Assembly: GCF_027912535.1 (NCBI RefSeq)
Contig: NZ_CP115465.1
Span: forward strand, 1 to 40,000
Direction of reading: 5' to 3'
Length of the DNA stretch: 40,000 nucleotides
Origin: Brevundimonas sp. NIBR11
GTDB lineage: Bacteria; Pseudomonadota; Alphaproteobacteria; Caulobacterales; Caulobacteraceae
The notes under the pieces were generated by a model, which did no database searches, was not told the origin of the DNA, and saw only the letters and a list, made by a program, of their open reading frames with translations. A program made the translations under genes and the position numbers. Below, in pieces: positions 37,475 through 40,000 of this stretch; positions within the stretch are counted from its first letter, which is position 1; every line of letters starts with the position of its first letter.

Positions 37475-38698
37475 ATGAACACGCTCTCGATCGTCCTCGC
37501 CATCCTCTCGCTGGTCCTTCTGGGCGGCTTCCTGTGGGCCTTCATGGGCTGGCGGACGGCGACGGCGGCCCTGTCGTCGGCGCAGGAAAAGATCGTCCTT
37601 GTCGAGGAGAGCCGGACCACCATGAGCGAACTGCTGAAGGCCCAGGCCGCCCAGTCGGCCCAGGTCATCGCCGACCAGATGGTCACCCGCGCCACCGAAA
37701 CCTTCCAGGCCCAGGACCGGGTCGCCCGCGAACGGATGGAGGCCCAGCTCAAGCCCGTCGCCGAGACCCTGGCCAAGTTCGAGAGCCAGGTCGCGGCGCT
37801 GGAGAAGGCGAGGGCGGAAGAGACCGGCACGCTGAAGGAACAGCTCTCGGCCCTGATGATCGCCTCCTCGGCGACGCGGGACGAGGCCAAGCGGCTGACC
37901 GAGGTCCTGCGCGGCAATACCGGCCGCAGGGGCCGCTGGGGCGAACAGACCTGCCGCAATGTGCTTGAGGCCGCCGGTATGGCGGGCAGGTTCGACTTCA
38001 CCGAACAGACCTCCAGCGCCAATGACGAGGGTCGTCAGATGCGGCCGGACTTCCTCGTGCGTCTGCCCGGCGGCGGCCTGTTCGTCATCGACGCCAAGGT
38101 GCCGCTCGCCTTCCCCGACGCATCCGAACCCGACGACGAGGCCCGCGACGCCGCCATGGCCGCCCGCAACGCCGCCAGCATCAAGACCCACGTCCGCGAC
38201 CTGTCGGCCAAGGCCTATCAGGACCAGTTCAAGCCCAGCCCGGATTTCGTCGCCCTGTTCGTGCCCTCCGACGCCTTCCTGTCCGCCGCCCTGGACCGCG
38301 ACCCCGACCTGATGACCGACGCGATGGCCCGCCGCGTCATCATCGTCACCCCCTCGACCCTGTTCGCCTTGTGCAAGGCCGTCGCCTACGGCTGGCGCGC
38401 CGAGGAGCAGTCGAGGAATGCCGACGAGGTCGCGAAGCTGGGCAAGGAACTCTACAAGCGCCTCTCCGTCATGGGCGGTCACGTCTTCGGCGTCGGCCGT
38501 GCGCTCGAACAGGCGGTCGGCAAGTACAACCAGTTCGTCGGTTCGCTGGAGAGCCAGGTCATGGTCTCGGCCAAGCGGTTCGAGGACCTGCAGGTCGACC
38601 ACGAGGGCAAGCAACTCCCCGACCTGACCGCCATCGACCAGGCGCCGCGCGCCATCAGCCGCCCGGAACTGGTCCACGACCGCGCCGCCGACGCCTGA
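37475..38698 (+). CDS. rmuC: DNA recombination protein RmuC
   Basis: RmuC limits recombination at inverted repeats; the mechanism is not well understood. The 407-residue protein has an N-terminal membrane helix (about 4-25, LSIVLAILSLVLLGGFLWAFM), a coiled-coil region (about 35-140), and the nuclease-like RmuC domain with GRRGRWGEQTCRNVLEAAG, MRPDFLVRLPGGGLFVIDAK (a PD-(D/E)XK-like core) and FVPSDAFLSAAL. AAGGAACGGAGC precedes ATG 37475. It has its own upstream region with GANTC sites and direct repeats, separate from the recR operon. Confidence 0.94.
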   Translation: MNTLSIVLAILSLVLLGGFLWAFMGWRTATAALSSAQEKIVLVEESRTTMSELLKAQAAQSAQVIADQMVTRATETFQAQDRVARERMEAQLKPVAETLAKFESQVAALEKARAEETGTLKEQLSALMIASSATRDEAKRLTEVLRGNTGRRGRWGEQTCRNVLEAAGMAGRFDFTEQTSSANDEGRQMRPDFLVRLPGGGLFVIDAKVPLAFPDASEPDDEARDAAMAARNAASIKTHVRDLSAKAYQDQFKPSPDFVALFVPSDAFLSAALDRDPDLMTDAMARRVIIVTPSTLFALCKAVAYGWRAEEQSRNADEVAKLGKELYKRLSVMGGHVFGVGRALEQAVGKYNQFVGSLESQVMVSAKRFEDLQVDHEGKQLPDLTAIDQAPRAISRPELVHDRAADA

Positions 38699-38720
38699 TC
38701 GACCGGCGTCTGGATCTCTG

Positions 38721-38753
38721 ACAAGCCCGCTTGCAAACAGGTTTTGGGCTTGT
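38721..38753. terminator. Inverted repeat after rmuC, possible terminator or operator
   Basis: ACAAGCCC (38721-38728) and GGGCTTGT (38746-38753) pair with a 17-nt loop. No T-run follows. It overlaps the first copy of the CTTGTMAA repeat, so it could equally be a regulatory site for the following operon. Confidence 0.4.
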
Positions 38754-38769
38754 AAAGTATCCTTGTCAA
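38749..38769 (+). promoter_or_regulatory. Direct CTTGTMAA repeats upstream of the membrane protein/XRE operon
   Basis: CTTGTAAA (38749-38756) and CTTGTCAA (38762-38769) are direct repeats 13 bp apart in a locally AT-rich patch 38 bp before the operon start. TTGCAA (38731) with TAAAGT (38753) could be a -35/-10-like pair. The repeat is a plausible operator for the XRE regulator in the operon (inference). Confidence 0.45.
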
Positions 38770-38806
38770 ATCGGCGGGGTGTCGAGCGTGACTTCTGGAG
38801 GCTGAC

Positions 38807-39229
38807 GTGTCGCAACATCCTTTGGCCCGCTACGGCGCGGTTCTAGGCGTCTGCGGCCTGGCCGGAATGGGCGCGGGCCTGGTCGCGGGGATCGTTACCG
38901 CGACCTCGGACCAGACCAGCTGGGGGAGCGCCGCACTGATCGCGGCAGCCGTCGCCTTAGCCATGACGTCAGGGCTCTGGGCCAGTCTCCGGTGGTGGAA
39001 GGGTCTCGATGAGGCCGCGCAGGAGGCGCACAAATGGGCCTGGTGGTGGGGCGCGACCGTGGGGGGATGCTTCGCCGGCGTCATCCTTTTGACCCTGCTC
39101 CACGGTGTCGGCGAACTCGGCGAGGCGCCGTTCAAATCCACGCTCATGCTGGGCGCGGCCATCGTCATAGGCTTCCAACTCGTCGGCTACGGCGTGGCCT
39201 GGGCCGTCTGGTGGCTGAAGCGGCGGTGA
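38807..39229 (+). CDS. Hypothetical membrane protein, first gene of an XRE-regulator cluster
   Basis: A 140-residue membrane protein with four helices: near residues 10-30 (AVLGVCGLAGMGAGLVAGIV), 42-60 (AALIAAAVALAMTSGLWASL), 80-100 (WWWGATVGGCFAGVILLTLL) and 115-135 (LMLGAAIVIGFQLVGYGVAW). A charged WWKGLDEAAQEAHKW segment separates helices 2 and 3. I recognise no named family. GTG 38807 has GGAGG at ideal spacing. It ends 4 nt before the XRE regulator gene, so the two are coupled. Confidence 0.8.
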   Translation: MSQHPLARYGAVLGVCGLAGMGAGLVAGIVTATSDQTSWGSAALIAAAVALAMTSGLWASLRWWKGLDEAAQEAHKWAWWWGATVGGCFAGVILLTLLHGVGELGEAPFKSTLMLGAAIVIGFQLVGYGVAWAVWWLKRR

Positions 39230-39233
39230 GCTC

Positions 39234-39431
39234 ATGAACAACCATCTCCGCGTCCTTCGCGCCGAACGCAGCTGGAGCCAGGCCGATCTCGCCGCCGCCC
39301 TCGGCGTCTCGCGCCAGACCGTCAACGCGCTGGAGACGGGCCGCTACGACCCCTCCCTGCCGCTCGCCTTCAAGATCGCGCGGGTCTTCGCCCAGCCGAT
39401 CGAAGCCATCTTCTCCGACGAAGGAGCCTGA
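39234..39431 (+). CDS. XRE-family transcriptional regulator (compact, YozG-like)
   Basis: A 65-residue single-domain DNA-binding protein. The helix-turn-helix is WSQADLAAALGVSRQTVNAL (about 14-33), followed by ETGRYDPSLPLAFKIARVF and IEAIF, the standard pattern of small Cro/CI-type regulators. It has no sensing domain. It lies between two membrane protein genes with gaps of 4 and 2 nt, a layout often seen where the regulator controls its own small membrane-protein operon. The ribosome binding site is GGTGAG, just before ATG 39234. Confidence 0.92.
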   Translation: MNNHLRVLRAERSWSQADLAAALGVSRQTVNALETGRYDPSLPLAFKIARVFAQPIEAIFSDEGA

Positions 39432-39433
39432 TC

Positions 39434-40000
39434 GTGTCCATCCGCTTTGAAACCCGCCCAACCTCGCTTCTGACGAAGCTGGCCATGTTCGCGAGCCTTG
39501 CCCTTCTGGGCGGCCTGTTCGGCTATGTGACCGCCAAGGTCGTCGATCTGCAGGCGACCGCCATCGGCTGGGACGACAGCCTCGCCTTCGCCATGGCCTT
39601 CGGCATGCTGACCATCGCGGCCCTTGGCGGCGTCACCATGATCACGAGGCCATCCGCCGTCCCGCCGGGCTGCGGGCTGTTGCAGATCGTCGTCTTCGCC
39701 CTGGCCGGGGTGATGTTCCTGGCGCCGATGGTCGCCCCTGCCGCCATCCCGCCCGCCCTCGTCTTCGCCGGCATCGTCGTCGCCTTCGCGGTCCAGACCG
39801 TGGCGAATGTCATCGCCTGGCGTCGCGCCGACGAGATGATGCGCCGGGTGATGACCGAAACCTCTACCATCGCCTTCTGGGGCCTGCAGAGCGTCCTCTT
39901 CCTCTACGCCTGCGCCGAACGTCTCGCCATGATCCAGCCGGTCAGCGCCTGGGGCATGGCCGGGATCCTGATGGCGGTCTATCTGATTTCGTCCATCATC
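39434..40000 (+). CDS. Membrane protein, cut by the window edge
   Basis: A frame open from GTG 39434 to the end of the window (189 codons visible, no stop). AAGGAG ends 8 nt before the GTG, inside the end of the XRE gene, and the two genes are 2 nt apart. It opens with a polar MSIRFETRPTSLLTKL, then helices near 17-35 (AMFASLALLGGLFGYVTAKV), 53-70, 84-105 (LLQIVVFALAGVMFLAPMV), 110-127, 146-160 and 170-189. A charged WRRADEMMRRVMTETS segment lies between helices 4 and 5. I do not recognise the family. Together with the two preceding genes it forms one transcription unit. Confidence 0.75.
   Translation, partial: MSIRFETRPTSLLTKLAMFASLALLGGLFGYVTAKVVDLQATAIGWDDSLAFAMAFGMLTIAALGGVTMITRPSAVPPGCGLLQIVVFALAGVMFLAPMVAPAAIPPALVFAGIVVAFAVQTVANVIAWRRADEMMRRVMTETSTIAFWGLQSVLFLYACAERLAMIQPVSAWGMAGILMAVYLISSII

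Overview
The window looks like the first 40 kb of a Caulobacteraceae chromosome, most likely Brevundimonas or a close relative. The reasons are the very high GC, an alphaproteobacterial DnaA, an UrcA-family secreted protein, a DnaX with a glycine-rich tract after its ATPase core, the ffh-rpsP-rimM and ffs-dnaX-ybaB-recR gene orders, and a dense cluster of GANTC (CcrM-type) sites. The genus is an inference from protein character, not a database match. Base 1 is exactly a possible dnaA start codon, which fits a circular chromosome rotated to dnaA.

Layout. 1-1431: dnaA. 1566-5789 (minus): ffh, rpsP and rimM (protein targeting and ribosome assembly), followed by a glutathione S-transferase, a PNPOx-like flavoprotein and a KTSC-domain protein where trmD-rplS would usually sit. 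6124-11327 (plus): ppc, an UrcA-family secreted protein and a soluble hybrid histidine kinase. 11360-14512: a lipoprotein M3 peptidase (dcp) divergent from murI. 14560-19349: a peroxide-defence block with ahpD, ahpC, katG and oxyR; ahpC and katG are divergent from a shared promoter carrying OxyR-like half-sites. 19406-24661: a small lipoprotein, acnA, ccmAB and a small secreted protein. 24839-30897: AsmA-family protein, lipoprotein esterase, M17 aminopeptidase, a membrane protein and an NlpC/P60 peptidase. 30963-33654: a membrane-anchored cytochrome c, kdsB and nudC. 33728-37262: SRP RNA (ffs), a DUF3597 protein, dnaX, ybaB and recR. 37475-40000: rmuC and a three-gene cluster of membrane protein, XRE regulator and membrane protein, the last cut by the window edge.

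How the genes work together. Ffh and the 4.5S RNA (both SRP parts) are both here. AhpC has the C-terminal CxC found in mycobacterial AhpC, and AhpD is its expected reductant, with KatG and OxyR completing the peroxide response. CcmAB would serve c-type cytochromes such as the one at 30963-31685. DnaA, DnaX, RecR and RmuC cover replication and repair.

Most of the window is housekeeping. The points worth a second look are mainly non-coding: a six-copy ~40 bp repeat family, a two-copy ~147 bp inverted-repeat element that ends 2 nt from the ccmA start and supplies its ribosome binding site, a 12 bp perfect hairpin abutting the dnaX start codon, and seven GANTC sites in 127 bp with a 26 bp direct repeat upstream of rmuC. 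In proteins, the OxyR lacks the usual resolving cysteine and DnaX has lost its zinc-ribbon cysteines. No CRISPR array, tRNA, rRNA, prophage or insertion sequence was seen.
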